A stretch of 64,000 bases of DNA from Bacillota bacterium (GTDB lineage: Bacteria; Bacillota; Bacilli; Paenibacillales; UBA4045). Under the pieces are notes generated by a model. It was not told the DNA's origin. It worked only from the letters and a program-made list of their open reading frames with translations, and ran no database searches. Both the position numbers and the translations under genes were made by a program. Positions within the stretch are counted from its first letter, which is position 1. Each line of letters starts with the position of its first letter. This document shows positions 16,231-25,154 of the stretch, in pieces. The stretch is taken from positions 1-64,000 of the forward strand of contig JAEZQY010000004.1 of the NCBI GenBank assembly GCA_023441055.1. Reading direction: 5' to 3'.

Positions 16231-17327
16231 TGATGAAGACATTAACAGTTGAACTAGAAGATCGCTCTTATCCGATTCATATTGGCGAGGGTGTGCTAGA
16301 ACGAATTGGCGCGTTATTCCTAGAACGAGGAATCTCGCAGAAGTCTCCGCTAATGATCGTCAGTGATGATCAGGTGGCGACGCGCCATCTAGCGCGAGTG
16401 AAGAAGCTGCTCACAGATGCAGGCTACCGCGTTTCCGAGTCGATTGTGCCTTCAGGCGAGCCGTCTAAATCGTTAGCGGTGCTAGAGAGAGTCATAGGAG
16501 AAGCGCTCGAGGCTGAGCTGGATCGCCATTCTACGATCATCGCGCTGGGCGGCGGAGTGGTCGGAGACCTGGCAGGCTTCGTGGCAGCAAGCTTTATGCG
16601 CGGCGTCAAGTTCGTGCAGATTCCAACTACGATCCTCGCCCATGATTCGAGTGTTGGCGGCAAGGTCGCTGTGAATCATCCGCTCGCTAAGAATATTATA
16701 GGTGCCTTCCATCAGCCAGAGATGGTGCTGTTCGATATCGCTGTCATTCGCACACTGCCGGATCGCCAGATCCGCAATGGCTATGCAGAGATGATCAAGC
16801 ATGGACTGATCTGGGATGAAGCCTTCGTCCGCTGGTACGACGAGCATGCCGATATGCTACTCGCCCTGGATGGAGAAGCTCTGCAGCACGCCCTATATGT
16901 AGGCTGCCAGATAAAGTCGCATGTTGTCTCCAAGGATGAGCGTGAGCATGACTTGCGCGCGATCCTGAATCTAGGTCATACGATCGGACATGCGATTGAG
17001 GCGGTTGCCGGTTATAATGAGATTCTCCATGGTGAAGCGATCGCAATCGGGATGGTCGGCGCTGCCAAGCTGGCCATGCGCTATGGTCAACCTGAAACGA
17101 TCTATAAGGAGACCAAGCGCCTGCTGCAGAAATTCGGACTGCCTGTACAGCTCCCCTCGCATTATGACACTGATCGCATTATGAGCGCGATGGCACATGA
17201 CAAGAAGTTCAAGGAAGGAACGATGGTATTCGTAATACCGACGGCGATTGGCGCGGTCGAGATTCGTAAAGGCGTTCCGACTGAGTGGGTCCGAGAAATT
17301 GTGGAACAATTGAAACTGGAGGCATAA
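16230..17327 (+). CDS. aroB: 3-dehydroquinate synthase
   Basis: A 365-residue NAD- and metal-dependent enzyme that makes 3-dehydroquinate from DAHP. Seen: the GGGVVGDLAGFVAASFMRGV segment, QIPTTILAHDSSVGGK, the metal ligands in NLGHTIGHAIEA and HGEAIAIGM. Two adjacent ATG codons at 16230 and 16233 are possible starts; the first overlaps the aroC stop by one base. The other shikimate genes, including EPSP synthase, are not in the window, unlike B. subtilis where aroE follows tyrA. Confidence 0.96.
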   Translation: MMKTLTVELEDRSYPIHIGEGVLERIGALFLERGISQKSPLMIVSDDQVATRHLARVKKLLTDAGYRVSESIVPSGEPSKSLAVLERVIGEALEAELDRHSTIIALGGGVVGDLAGFVAASFMRGVKFVQIPTTILAHDSSVGGKVAVNHPLAKNIIGAFHQPEMVLFDIAVIRTLPDRQIRNGYAEMIKHGLIWDEAFVRWYDEHADMLLALDGEALQHALYVGCQIKSHVVSKDEREHDLRAILNLGHTIGHAIEAVAGYNEILHGEAIAIGMVGAAKLAMRYGQPETIYKETKRLLQKFGLPVQLPSHYDTDRIMSAMAHDKKFKEGTMVFVIPTAIGAVEIRKGVPTEWVREIVEQLKLEA

Positions 17328-17331
17328 ACAT

Positions 17332-17703
17332 ATGAAGGTTAGAGGGATTCGCGGCGCTACAACAGTAGAGAATAATGATCCGGATGAGATTCTTCAAGCT
17401 ACAGTTGAGATGCTGCGCCGCATTGTAGAGGAGAATGCAGTGGATCCAGACGATCTGTGCAGTGTGTTCGTCACCGTCACACAGGATCTGGATTCCGCCT
17501 TCCCGGCGAGGGCGATTCGAGAGATTCCCGGTTGGGAGCTTGTTCCGCTGATGTGCTCGCTCGAGATTCCGGTGAAGAACAGCTTGGAGAAGTGTGTGCG
17601 GTTGATGGTTCTGATCAATACAGAGAAGTCGCAGAGCGAGATACGGCATATCTACTTGAACAGAGCGAAGGTGCTGAGACCAGATCTGTCGGGGTTGACT
17701 TGA
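17332..17703 (+). CDS. aroH: Chorismate mutase, AroH type
   Basis: A 123-residue monofunctional chorismate mutase that turns chorismate into prephenate for Tyr and Phe. It aligns along its length with B. subtilis AroH: VRGIRGATTVE with the active-site arginine, FPARAIREIPGW, CSLEIPV, and IRHIYLNRAKVLRPDL. It begins four bases after the aroB stop with GGAGG inside the aroB end. The trp promoter -35 lies in its last codons. Confidence 0.96.
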   Translation: MKVRGIRGATTVENNDPDEILQATVEMLRRIVEENAVDPDDLCSVFVTVTQDLDSAFPARAIREIPGWELVPLMCSLEIPVKNSLEKCVRLMVLINTEKSQSEIRHIYLNRAKVLRPDLSGLT

Positions 17704-17724
17704 ACTTCCTCCCTATTGTATATT
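17695..17724 (+). promoter_or_regulatory. Internal sigma-A promoter of trpE
   Basis: TTGACT (17695-17700), 18-bp spacer, TATATT (17719-17724). The -35 sits in the final codons of aroH. Expected start near 17730, which would place eleven TRAP triplets in the transcript. As in B. subtilis, trp genes would then be read both from this promoter and by readthrough from the aro promoter. Confidence 0.7.
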
Positions 17725-17781
17725 GAGTGTAGTTGAGATGAGTTGAGTAGCAAGAGAAGAGTTGAGATGAGTTGAGCGGAG
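17725..17781 (+). promoter_or_regulatory. TRAP binding site in the trp leader
   Basis: (G/T)AG triplets start at 17725, 17730, 17735, 17740, 17745, 17748, 17754, 17759, 17764, 17769, 17774 and 17779. All but the 17748 one keep a strict 5-base period on either side of a short break, matching the 2-base spacers known for TRAP sites. Eleven triplets fall after the predicted start of the local promoter, one per TRAP subunit. Confidence 0.95.
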
Positions 17782-17867
17782 TGGATGGACAGCATAGGAC
17801 GTGGGCAGTTTGGCCGCGTCAGCTATGTGATTCTTTCCTGATGGACAACATAATCAACTCTTCCTCT
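17753..17867 (+). promoter_or_regulatory. trp antiterminator helix
   Basis: AGAG at 17753-17756 and AAGAGTTGA at 17757-17765 pair with TCAACTCTT at 17854-17862 and CTCT at 17864-17867, 13 bp with a single bulged C at 17863. The left strand is made of TRAP triplets and the right strand takes the 5' arm of the terminator, so TRAP binding would free the terminator to form. Confidence 0.85.
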
Positions 17868-17889
17868 ACCGACCAGTAGAGGATTTTTT
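17863..17889 (+). terminator. trp leader attenuator (intrinsic terminator)
   Basis: CCTCTAC (17863-17869), loop CGACCA, GTAGAGG (17876-17882), then ATTTTTT. It lies 55 bases before trpE and its left arm overlaps the antiterminator, the standard attenuator layout. Confidence 0.92.
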
Positions 17890-17944
17890 ATTGCCTGGCA
17901 GCAAGCTGCCCTATGGCGGCTAGAAGAACGTTAAGGAGGCGCAG

Positions 17945-19510
17945 ATGTCGATGTACAGTCCTGAATTGAAGGAAGTTATCCGATTGTCGGAATCATATAA
18001 TCTGATTCCCGTCGCACGCACATTAATGGCCGATATGGAGACGCCGATCCGTGTATTCCGCCATTTCCACAAGGAGGAGAAGGCTTTCCTGCTGGAAAGC
18101 GTGGAGGGAGGAGCGATCTGGGCGAGGTATTCGTTCATCGGCTCCGATCCCTTCCTGATGATTCGCGGGAAGAATGGTGTCATGGAAGTTGAGAAGAATG
18201 GGGAGATCACTCGTCTCGAGGAGCAGCCTATTGAGCTGGTCAAGTCGATCTTGGCTGACTACACCAGTCCATCTATCCCGGAGCTGCCTCCATTCACAGG
18301 CGGCGCGATCGGATTCTTCGGCTACGATCTGCTGCAATACTATGAGCAGCTGCCGGCACATCGCACCGATGATCTTGAGATGGATGATGTTCACTTCATG
18401 TTCTGCGATCAGATTATTGTATTCGATCACTTCAAGCAGCAGATGAAGGTGATCGCCAATGTGCATATTGCCCCAGGGGCGGATGAAGCGACTATTGCTG
18501 CGTCCTATCAGCATACATGCGCGAAGATCGATGCGATGGTAGAGCGACTGCGCAAGCCAGTCGCTAACGACTATGCGGCAGCAGGTGCTATACCAGATGA
18601 GGTAGAGATCGGTGAGCTGAAGTCCAACCTGACGAAGGAGCAGTTTATTGACCGCGTCTTGAAGGCCAAGGACTATATTCGCGCAGGCGATATCTTCCAG
18701 GTGGTGCTGTCGCAGCGCTTCCACATTGAAACCGAAATCGACCCGATCCAGGTATATCGCGTATTGCGAACAACGAATCCGTCACCCTACATGTATTATC
18801 TCAAATTTGACGAGGAGATCATCGTCGGCACTTCGCCAGAGCTGTTGGTTAAGGTTGACGGCGACCGAGTGGAGACCCGCCCGATTGCGGGCACGCGGCC
18901 GCGCGGAGATACGCCTGAGAAGGATGCCGCGCTGGAGAAGGAGCTGCTCGCGGACGAGAAGGAGCGGGCCGAGCACCTCATGCTGGTTGATCTGGGACGC
19001 AATGATATCGGCCGTGTCGCAGAATTCGGCTCCGTGCATTGCGACACCTTCATGGATATTGAGCGATATTCGCATGTGATGCATATTGTATCGAATGTGT
19101 CGGGTCAGTTGCGCAAGGACAAGGACTTCTTCGACGCCTTCCTCTCATGCTTGCCTGCCGGCACGGTGTCCGGCGCGCCGAAGCTTCGGGCGATGGAAAT
19201 TATCGCCGAGCTGGAGCAAGAGGCCAGAGGGGCATATGCGGGCGCAATCGGCTACCTCGGCTTCTCAGGGAACCTGAACACATGCATTACGATCCGCACC
19301 ATCATATTCAAGCATGGCAAAGCCTATATTCAGGCTGGCGCAGGAATTGTGTATGATTCCGTGCCTGAGAGCGAATACCAGGAGACGGTGAATAAGGCGA
19401 TGGGCAGCTTGCGATCCATACGGCTCGCTGAGGCCATGTTCAAGAATGATCGGGAGTCGATTCAGACTGAGATCAATAAGGACTATTATATGAGCGGGGA
19501 GACGATGTAG
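17945..19510 (+). CDS. trpE: Anthranilate synthase component I
   Basis: A 521-residue subunit that makes anthranilate from chorismate with ammonia passed from TrpG. The chorismate-binding C-terminal half is clear: RAGDIFQVVLSQRF, PSPYMYYLKF, the PIAGTRPRGDTPE segment, and CLPAGTVSGAPKLRAME. AAGGAGG at 17933-17939 favours ATG 17945; ATG 17951 is possible. It is the first gene behind the TRAP attenuator. No trpG is in the operon, so the glutaminase subunit is probably shared with folate synthesis elsewhere, as in B. subtilis. Confidence 0.97.
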   Translation: MSMYSPELKEVIRLSESYNLIPVARTLMADMETPIRVFRHFHKEEKAFLLESVEGGAIWARYSFIGSDPFLMIRGKNGVMEVEKNGEITRLEEQPIELVKSILADYTSPSIPELPPFTGGAIGFFGYDLLQYYEQLPAHRTDDLEMDDVHFMFCDQIIVFDHFKQQMKVIANVHIAPGADEATIAASYQHTCAKIDAMVERLRKPVANDYAAAGAIPDEVEIGELKSNLTKEQFIDRVLKAKDYIRAGDIFQVVLSQRFHIETEIDPIQVYRVLRTTNPSPYMYYLKFDEEIIVGTSPELLVKVDGDRVETRPIAGTRPRGDTPEKDAALEKELLADEKERAEHLMLVDLGRNDIGRVAEFGSVHCDTFMDIERYSHVMHIVSNVSGQLRKDKDFFDAFLSCLPAGTVSGAPKLRAMEIIAELEQEARGAYAGAIGYLGFSGNLNTCITIRTIIFKHGKAYIQAGAGIVYDSVPESEYQETVNKAMGSLRSIRLAEAMFKNDRESIQTEINKDYYMSGETM

Positions 19511-20551
19511 ATGAGCCAATCGATTACGATGCAGCAGGCGATTGCCAGGGTGGTTGTGAACGACAATCTAACCAGGGATGAAGCCCATGCGATTATGAAC
19601 CAGATTATGGACGGTGAAGCGACATCCGCGCAGATTGCCAGCTTGCTGACAGCGCTGTGCATGAAGGGCGAGACGATCGACGAGATCGTCGGGTTAGCAG
19701 AGGCGATGCGCAGTAAGTCCCATCGTGTGGAGACCGAACGAGTCGGTCTGCTGGATACTTGCGGCACGGGCGGTGACGGTGCAAGAACGTTCAATATCTC
19801 GACGGCGGCTGCGATCGTTGCCGCAGCTGGCGGGATTCGAACGGCTAAGCACGGGAATCGGGCCATGTCGAGCAAGAGCGGCAGCGCGGATGTGCTCGAG
19901 GCGCTGGGCGTCCGCATCGATCTCAATAGCGTGCAAGCCGCGCAATGTCTGCTTCATGTTGGGATCTGCTTCATGTTCGCGCAGGTGTATCATCAATCGA
20001 TGAAGTACGCGGCTGTACCCCGTAGAGAGATTGGCTTCCGCACCGTGTTCAATGTGCTGGGACCGCTCACGAATCCGGCAGGAGCAGACCGTCAATTGAT
20101 GGGTGTATTCGACCGCTCCAAGACGGATATTGTCGCCAGAGTACTCGGTGAGTTGAACATTAAGCGCGGCCTCGTCGTCGCCAGTCATGATGGGCTTGAT
20201 GAGATCACGATCTCCGGCCCGACTCAAATTTCCGAGCTGAGAAACGGCGAGATTCGCACCTTCGACATTACGCCGGAGGAGCTAGGTCTTGCCCGCTATG
20301 AGCTAAGCGAAGTCGGCGGCGGTGATGCGAAGCACAACGCTGAGATCATTCACGCACTGCTGGGCGGGGAGCGAGGTGCCTGCCGAGATATCGTACTGGC
20401 GAATGCGGGCGCTTGCTTCTATGTTGCGGATCAGGCAGCCTCGATTCGGGAGGGCGTCCAGCTGGCTGCTGACATCATCGACAGCGGCAAGGCGAAGGCG
20501 AAGCTGGAGCAGCTAGTTCGTTATACAGGAGAGATCAGCCATGTATCTTGA
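19511..20551 (+). CDS. trpD: Anthranilate phosphoribosyltransferase
   Basis: A 346-residue enzyme that joins anthranilate to PRPP. Visible: DTCGTGGDGARTFNISTA (PRPP-binding GTGGD, residues 79-85), KHGNRAMSSKSGSADVLEALG, and FNVLGPLTNPA. It starts immediately after the trpE stop with no gap and overlaps trpC by 11 bases, so translation is coupled. Confidence 0.97.
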   Translation: MSQSITMQQAIARVVVNDNLTRDEAHAIMNQIMDGEATSAQIASLLTALCMKGETIDEIVGLAEAMRSKSHRVETERVGLLDTCGTGGDGARTFNISTAAAIVAAAGGIRTAKHGNRAMSSKSGSADVLEALGVRIDLNSVQAAQCLLHVGICFMFAQVYHQSMKYAAVPRREIGFRTVFNVLGPLTNPAGADRQLMGVFDRSKTDIVARVLGELNIKRGLVVASHDGLDEITISGPTQISELRNGEIRTFDITPEELGLARYELSEVGGGDAKHNAEIIHALLGGERGACRDIVLANAGACFYVADQAASIREGVQLAADIIDSGKAKAKLEQLVRYTGEISHVS

Positions 20552-21350
20552 CCGAATTGTAGAGACGAAGAAGCATGAGGTTGCCGCGCTATATGAGCGA
20601 ACGAGCATTCACGAGCTGGAGTCGCAACTCGCAGATGCTCCGCCCACGCGCGGCTTTGAGCGCGCGCTGCACCAGCGCAAGCGCGCGAATATGGGGTTGA
20701 TCGCGGAGGTGAAGAAGGCTTCGCCGTCCAAGGGATTGATTCGTGAAGACTTCGATCCGGTGCAAATTGCCCGCGCCTACAAGCGCGCGCAGGCCGATTG
20801 TCTGTCTGTATTGACGGATGTGGATTACTTTCAAGGGTCGAATGATTATCTGCAGCAGATCCGCGCGGCGGTTGACCTGCCGATTCTGCGCAAGGACTTC
20901 ACGATAGACGAGCTGCAGATCTATGAAGCCAGAGCGATCGGGGCGGATGCCATTCTGCTGATTGCGGCTATCCTCACTACGTCACAGCTGCGTGATTATC
21001 TGCGGACTGCAAGAGCACTGGGGTTGGATACGCTCGTTGAAGTGCATGATCGTGAGGAGCTGGAGCGCGTGCTGGAGCTGGATGCGACGCTGATCGGTGT
21101 GAATAATCGTAATCTGAAGACGTTCGAGGTCGATCTAGAGACGACAGAGCGGCTGCTGGGCATGATCCCGGACAGCGCGCTCAAGATTAGCGAGAGCGGC
21201 ATCTCCAAGCGAGAGGAGATCGACTACCTGGCTTCTGTTGGAGCAGATGGCGTGCTGGTCGGGGAAACCTTCATGCGACAGCCTTCGATCGAGCAAGCGG
21301 TAGATGATCTGCTCGGGGCTGCAGGCCAGCCTGGCGAGGCGAGAGCATGA
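20541..21350 (+). CDS. trpC: Indole-3-glycerol phosphate synthase
   Basis: A 269-residue TIM-barrel enzyme that decarboxylates and closes CdRP to indole-3-glycerol phosphate. Recognised from IAEVKKASPSKGLIREDFDP near residue 54, LRKDFTIDELQIYEARAIGAD near 114, and ISESGISKREE and GVLVGETFMR near the end. Monofunctional, not fused to TrpF. It overlaps trpD by 11 and trpF by 4 bases. Confidence 0.97.
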   Translation: MYLDRIVETKKHEVAALYERTSIHELESQLADAPPTRGFERALHQRKRANMGLIAEVKKASPSKGLIREDFDPVQIARAYKRAQADCLSVLTDVDYFQGSNDYLQQIRAAVDLPILRKDFTIDELQIYEARAIGADAILLIAAILTTSQLRDYLRTARALGLDTLVEVHDREELERVLELDATLIGVNNRNLKTFEVDLETTERLLGMIPDSALKISESGISKREEIDYLASVGADGVLVGETFMRQPSIEQAVDDLLGAAGQPGEARA

Positions 21351-22000
21351 TTATTAAGATATGCGGAATTCGGACTGTCGCGCTCGCCGAGCAGACAGCG
21401 CGCCTAATGCCGGATATGATCGGCTTCGTCTTCGCGAAGAGCCGGCGTCAGGTTGCGCCTGCGGAAGCTGGCAGCATGATTGCAGCGATTCGGAGCGTTG
21501 CTGGCTCGGCTATCCGTACAGCTGGCGTGTTCGTGAATCCGACGATCGAGGAGCTGAAGCGTACACTCGCTGAAGCGCCGCTAGATATGATCCAGCTTCA
21601 CGGTGATGAATCACCGGACTACTGTCGTGCTATTCGCGATGCCTTCGATGGCATCGAGGTCTATAAGGTGTTCGCGATTGACTCTGATCAGCAACCTGCG
21701 CAGCGGCGTGATCAGCTGGACATGTATAGGGGAAGCATAGATGGTATGCTGCTGGATAAGCCGGGCGGCGGAACCGGCATGCCGTTCCCTTGGGAGGCTA
21801 TTCCCGACTATGCGGACTGGGCCGATGAAGCCGGCATCCCGACGCTGATCGCAGGTGGACTAAATCCCGACAATGTAGGGGAGCTGATCGCTGCATATGC
21901 GCCGAGAGGCGTCGATGTATCGAGCGGTGTAGAAACCGGCGGCGAGAAGGATATTCAATTAATCAGAGCATTCATAGAGAGGGTGAGATCGATTGCTTAG
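21347..22000 (+). CDS. trpF: Phosphoribosylanthranilate isomerase
   Basis: A 217-residue TIM-barrel enzyme that isomerises PRA to CdRP. Signatures: IKICGIRT with the catalytic cysteine at residue 5, GFVFAKSRRQVAP, IQLHGDESPDYC, and IAGGLNPDNVGE followed by GVDVSSGVET. It overlaps trpC by ATGA and trpB by 8 bases. Confidence 0.97.
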   Translation: MIIKICGIRTVALAEQTARLMPDMIGFVFAKSRRQVAPAEAGSMIAAIRSVAGSAIRTAGVFVNPTIEELKRTLAEAPLDMIQLHGDESPDYCRAIRDAFDGIEVYKVFAIDSDQQPAQRRDQLDMYRGSIDGMLLDKPGGGTGMPFPWEAIPDYADWADEAGIPTLIAGGLNPDNVGELIAAYAPRGVDVSSGVETGGEKDIQLIRAFIERVRSIA

Positions 22001-23201
22001 TCAAGTGCCAGACCAGCATGGTCGATTCGGGAAATTCGGCGGCAAGTATGTGCCGGAGACATTGATGAACGCGTTAATCGAACTGGAGGAAGCCTATAAG
22101 CAGTATGCGTCCGACCAGAGCTTCATAGAGGAAGTGCGTTATCTGCAGCAGCAATATTCCGGCAGGCCGACACCGTTGTATTACGCGGAGCGTCTGAGCG
22201 AGGCGCTCGGCGGAGCGAAGATCTACCTGAAGCGAGAAGACCTGAACCATACAGGCGCGCACAAAATAAACAACGCAATCGGACAAGCGGTGCTCGCCAA
22301 GCGAATGGGCAAGACGAAGGTCATTGCCGAGACAGGGGCTGGCCAGCACGGCGTAGCGAGCGCGACGGTCGCTGCCCTGCTGGGATTGGAATGCAAGGTA
22401 TTCATGGGCGAGGAGGATACAATCCGCCAGAAGCTTAATGTGTTCCGCATGAATCTGCTAGGAGCGGAGGTCATCCCCGTTACATCTGGCACCAAGACGT
22501 TGAAGGATGCCTGCAATGAGACGCTTCGCTATTGGGTAAGCAATGTCCATGACACTTATTATATCCTAGGGTCAGCGACAGGTCCTCATCCCTATCCGAT
22601 GATGGTTCGTGATTTCCAACGCGTCATCGGGGATGAGACGAAGCAGCAGATCCTTGAGCAGGAGGGCCGATTGCCTGACACGATTATCGCTTGCGTCGGC
22701 GGCGGCAGCAATGCAGCCGGCATGTTCTACCCCTTCGTAGAGGATCGCGAGGTGCGTCTGATCGGCGCCGAAGCGGCCGGCAGAGGTGTGGACACACAGG
22801 AGCATGCCGCTACGATGACCAAGGGCTCGCACGGTGTATTCCAGGGCTCGCTCAGCTATCTGCTGCAGGATCAATTCGGTCAAGTGCTGCCGGCTCACTC
22901 GATCTCAGCGGGGCTGGATTATCCCGGAATCGGTCCTGAGCATGCTTATTTGAAGGATGCGGGGCGCGCGGAATATGTGCCGATCACAGACAGCGAGGCA
23001 CTGGATGCGCTCAAGTTCTTGAGCGTGAACGAAGGCATCATCCCTGCGCTTGAGAGCGCGCATGCGATCGCATACGCGATGAAGCTCGCGCCGACATTGG
23101 GGAAGGATCACCTACTGGTCGTCAACCTGTCTGGACGCGGCGATAAGGATGTAGAATCAATCATGGGATATATGGGAGGCAAGCAGAATGAATCGCATTG
23201 A
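21993..23201 (+). CDS. trpB: Tryptophan synthase beta chain
   Basis: A 402-residue PLP enzyme that condenses indole with serine. The PLP lysine is in HTGAHKINNAIGQ, the phosphate loop is CVGGGSNAAGMF, and GRFGKFGGKYVPETL opens the protein. The start is TTG 21993 inside the trpF end, behind GAGGGTGA. It overlaps trpA by 14 bases, which fits equal synthesis of the two subunits of the alpha2-beta2 complex. Confidence 0.97.
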   Translation: MLSQVPDQHGRFGKFGGKYVPETLMNALIELEEAYKQYASDQSFIEEVRYLQQQYSGRPTPLYYAERLSEALGGAKIYLKREDLNHTGAHKINNAIGQAVLAKRMGKTKVIAETGAGQHGVASATVAALLGLECKVFMGEEDTIRQKLNVFRMNLLGAEVIPVTSGTKTLKDACNETLRYWVSNVHDTYYILGSATGPHPYPMMVRDFQRVIGDETKQQILEQEGRLPDTIIACVGGGSNAAGMFYPFVEDREVRLIGAEAAGRGVDTQEHAATMTKGSHGVFQGSLSYLLQDQFGQVLPAHSISAGLDYPGIGPEHAYLKDAGRAEYVPITDSEALDALKFLSVNEGIIPALESAHAIAYAMKLAPTLGKDHLLVVNLSGRGDKDVESIMGYMGGKQNESH

Positions 23202-24000
23202 TGAGGTGCTCGGCCGGATCAAGCAGGCAGGGGAGACGGCGTTCATTCCCTTCCTGACGATTGGCGATCCAAATCTCGATACATCAGTACAGTTAATTCA
23301 ACAGCTCGAGAAGAGCGGCGCGGATATCGTCGAGCTGGGCGTTCCCTATTCGGATCCGCTGGCCGACGGCCCGGTGATCCAACGCGCTTCGATGCGCGCG
23401 TTACAGCATGATGTAACGATCATTTCCTGTATGGAGGTAGCCAAGCGAGCTAGAGAAGCTGGCGTCCAGATGCCGTTCATTCTATTCACCTATTACAATC
23501 CAGCGCTGCAGCTCGGCCTGGAACGCTTCTTCGAGCTGCTGGCTGACCATGGCATTAGCGGTGTCATTATTCCGGATTTGCCCTATGAGGAGGATGAGGA
23601 GGTTCGTCTATTATCGGACCGCTATCAGATCCATCTCATTCCGCTGGTCGCGCCCACCTCGAATGAGCGTGTTCGTATGATTGCCTCCAGAGCGAAGGGT
23701 TTCATCTATTGCGTCTCCTCGCTGGGTGTAACAGGAGAGCGTACATCCTTCTTCGATGGCATTGATCAATTCCTCGATACGGTGCGCAGCGCGACTGATA
23801 CGCCGATCGCGGTCGGCTTCGGAATATCGAATCATGAACAATTCCAGGCCTTCTCCTCGCGTGTAGACGGCGTAATCGTGGGCAGCGCCATCGTGCGCAA
23901 GATCGAGGAGCTGCTGCCGCTGTTGACCGATCCAGCGAATAGACAGCAAGGTCTGTCTGAGTTCGGTGACTTCGTTGCCAGTTTCAAAGGCATGCGTTAA
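23188..24000 (+). CDS. trpA: Tryptophan synthase alpha chain
   Basis: A 270-residue TIM-barrel subunit that cleaves indole-3-glycerol phosphate and feeds indole to TrpB. Seen: FIPFLTIGDPNLDTS, the catalytic segment ELGVPYSDPLADGPVIQRAS near residue 50, FSYYNP-like FTYYNPAL, and VGFGISNHEQ near the C terminus. Last trp gene; hisC follows after 30 bases. Confidence 0.97.
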   Translation: MNRIDEVLGRIKQAGETAFIPFLTIGDPNLDTSVQLIQQLEKSGADIVELGVPYSDPLADGPVIQRASMRALQHDVTIISCMEVAKRAREAGVQMPFILFTYYNPALQLGLERFFELLADHGISGVIIPDLPYEEDEEVRLLSDRYQIHLIPLVAPTSNERVRMIASRAKGFIYCVSSLGVTGERTSFFDGIDQFLDTVRSATDTPIAVGFGISNHEQFQAFSSRVDGVIVGSAIVRKIEELLPLLTDPANRQQGLSEFGDFVASFKGMR

Positions 24001-24030
24001 AATAGAATAACTGGAAAAGGAGTGATTGCT

Positions 24031-25134
24031 GTGGTTCAACCTAAAGCGAATATTGTACATCTGCCTGTCTATCAACCGGGTAAACCGATTGAAGAGGTCA
24101 AGCGAGAATTTGGTTTAACCGAAGTTATTAAGCTGGCATCGAACGAAAATCCATTCGGCTGCTCCGACCAGGCGAAGGCAGCCATTCAAGCTGAGATCGC
24201 CAACGTCAGCCTCTACCCTGATGGCGCTGCGCAAGAGCTGACAGCCGCGCTCTCCGAGTTTCTGGGTGTGAGCAAGGATCAGTTGATCTTCGGCAACGGC
24301 TCCGATGAGGTGATCCTAATGATCGCGCGAGCCTTCTTGACGAAAGGCGATGCCTCCATTATGGCCTCGCACACGTTCCCGCAATATAAGCATAATGTTG
24401 AGATCGAAGGCGCTGATGTTATCGAGGTTCCGCTCAGGGATGGCAAGCATGATCTGCAGGCGATGCTGGATGAGGTAACAGAGCGAACGAAGGTAGTATG
24501 GATCTGCAATCCGAATAATCCAACCGGCACTATTGTGACCCACAGCGAGCTGGCTGCGTTCCTGGCACGTATAGATGCGAATGTGATGGTCGTGCTGGAT
24601 GAGGCCTATATTGAATATAATGAATCGTCGGATTACCCAGATGGCTTGACATTGCTGAAGTCGCATCCTAATCTCGTGCTGCTGCGCACTTTCTCCAAAA
24701 TTTATGGCCTGGCCTCGCTGCGCATAGGCTATGGCATCGGACATCCGGATTTGATTCGCAGCATCAATCAGGTTCGCGAGCCGTTCAATACGACGCGTGT
24801 GGCGCAAGCGGCAGCCAAGGCTGCAATATCGGATCAAGCCTTCATCGCGCGCTGCCATGAGGCGAACAGCGAGGGCAAGCAGTACCTGAATGAGCAATTC
24901 GCTAGATTGGGACTGTCGGCGTTGCCAACACAAGGGAATTTCATCATGGTCGATGTTGGCAGACCGGCGGGTGAAGTGTTCCAGGGCTTGCTCAGGCGCG
25001 GCATTATCGTGCGCGGCGGGCATCAGCTGAACTTCCCGACCTCCCTGCGCGTGACGATTGGAAGCAGAGAACAGAATGAGACATTCATCTCCGCACTGGA
25101 GCAAGTGCTGGCAGCGGTGCCGGCTCAGGTATAA
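24031..25134 (+). CDS. hisC: Histidinol-phosphate aminotransferase
   Basis: A 367-residue class I/II aminotransferase that in bacilli serves both histidine and Tyr/Phe synthesis, which explains its place between trpA and tyrA. The PLP lysine lies in RTFSKIYGLASLRIGYG, and LASNENPFG and CNPNNPTGT are typical. GTG 24031 is chosen because AAAGGAGTGATT at 24016-24027 is properly spaced; the in-frame GTG at 24022 lies inside that site. Confidence 0.95.
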   Translation: MVQPKANIVHLPVYQPGKPIEEVKREFGLTEVIKLASNENPFGCSDQAKAAIQAEIANVSLYPDGAAQELTAALSEFLGVSKDQLIFGNGSDEVILMIARAFLTKGDASIMASHTFPQYKHNVEIEGADVIEVPLRDGKHDLQAMLDEVTERTKVVWICNPNNPTGTIVTHSELAAFLARIDANVMVVLDEAYIEYNESSDYPDGLTLLKSHPNLVLLRTFSKIYGLASLRIGYGIGHPDLIRSINQVREPFNTTRVAQAAAKAAISDQAFIARCHEANSEGKQYLNEQFARLGLSALPTQGNFIMVDVGRPAGEVFQGLLRRGIIVRGGHQLNFPTSLRVTIGSREQNETFISALEQVLAAVPAQV

Positions 25135-25154
25135 ACTATCAGATTGAGGTACTT

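Noticed and set aside
24316..25104. Long antisense frame (262 codons) opposite hisC, and many similar antisense frames elsewhere
   Set aside because: Composition is that of a shadow of the coding strand; there are no ribosome binding sites or family features.
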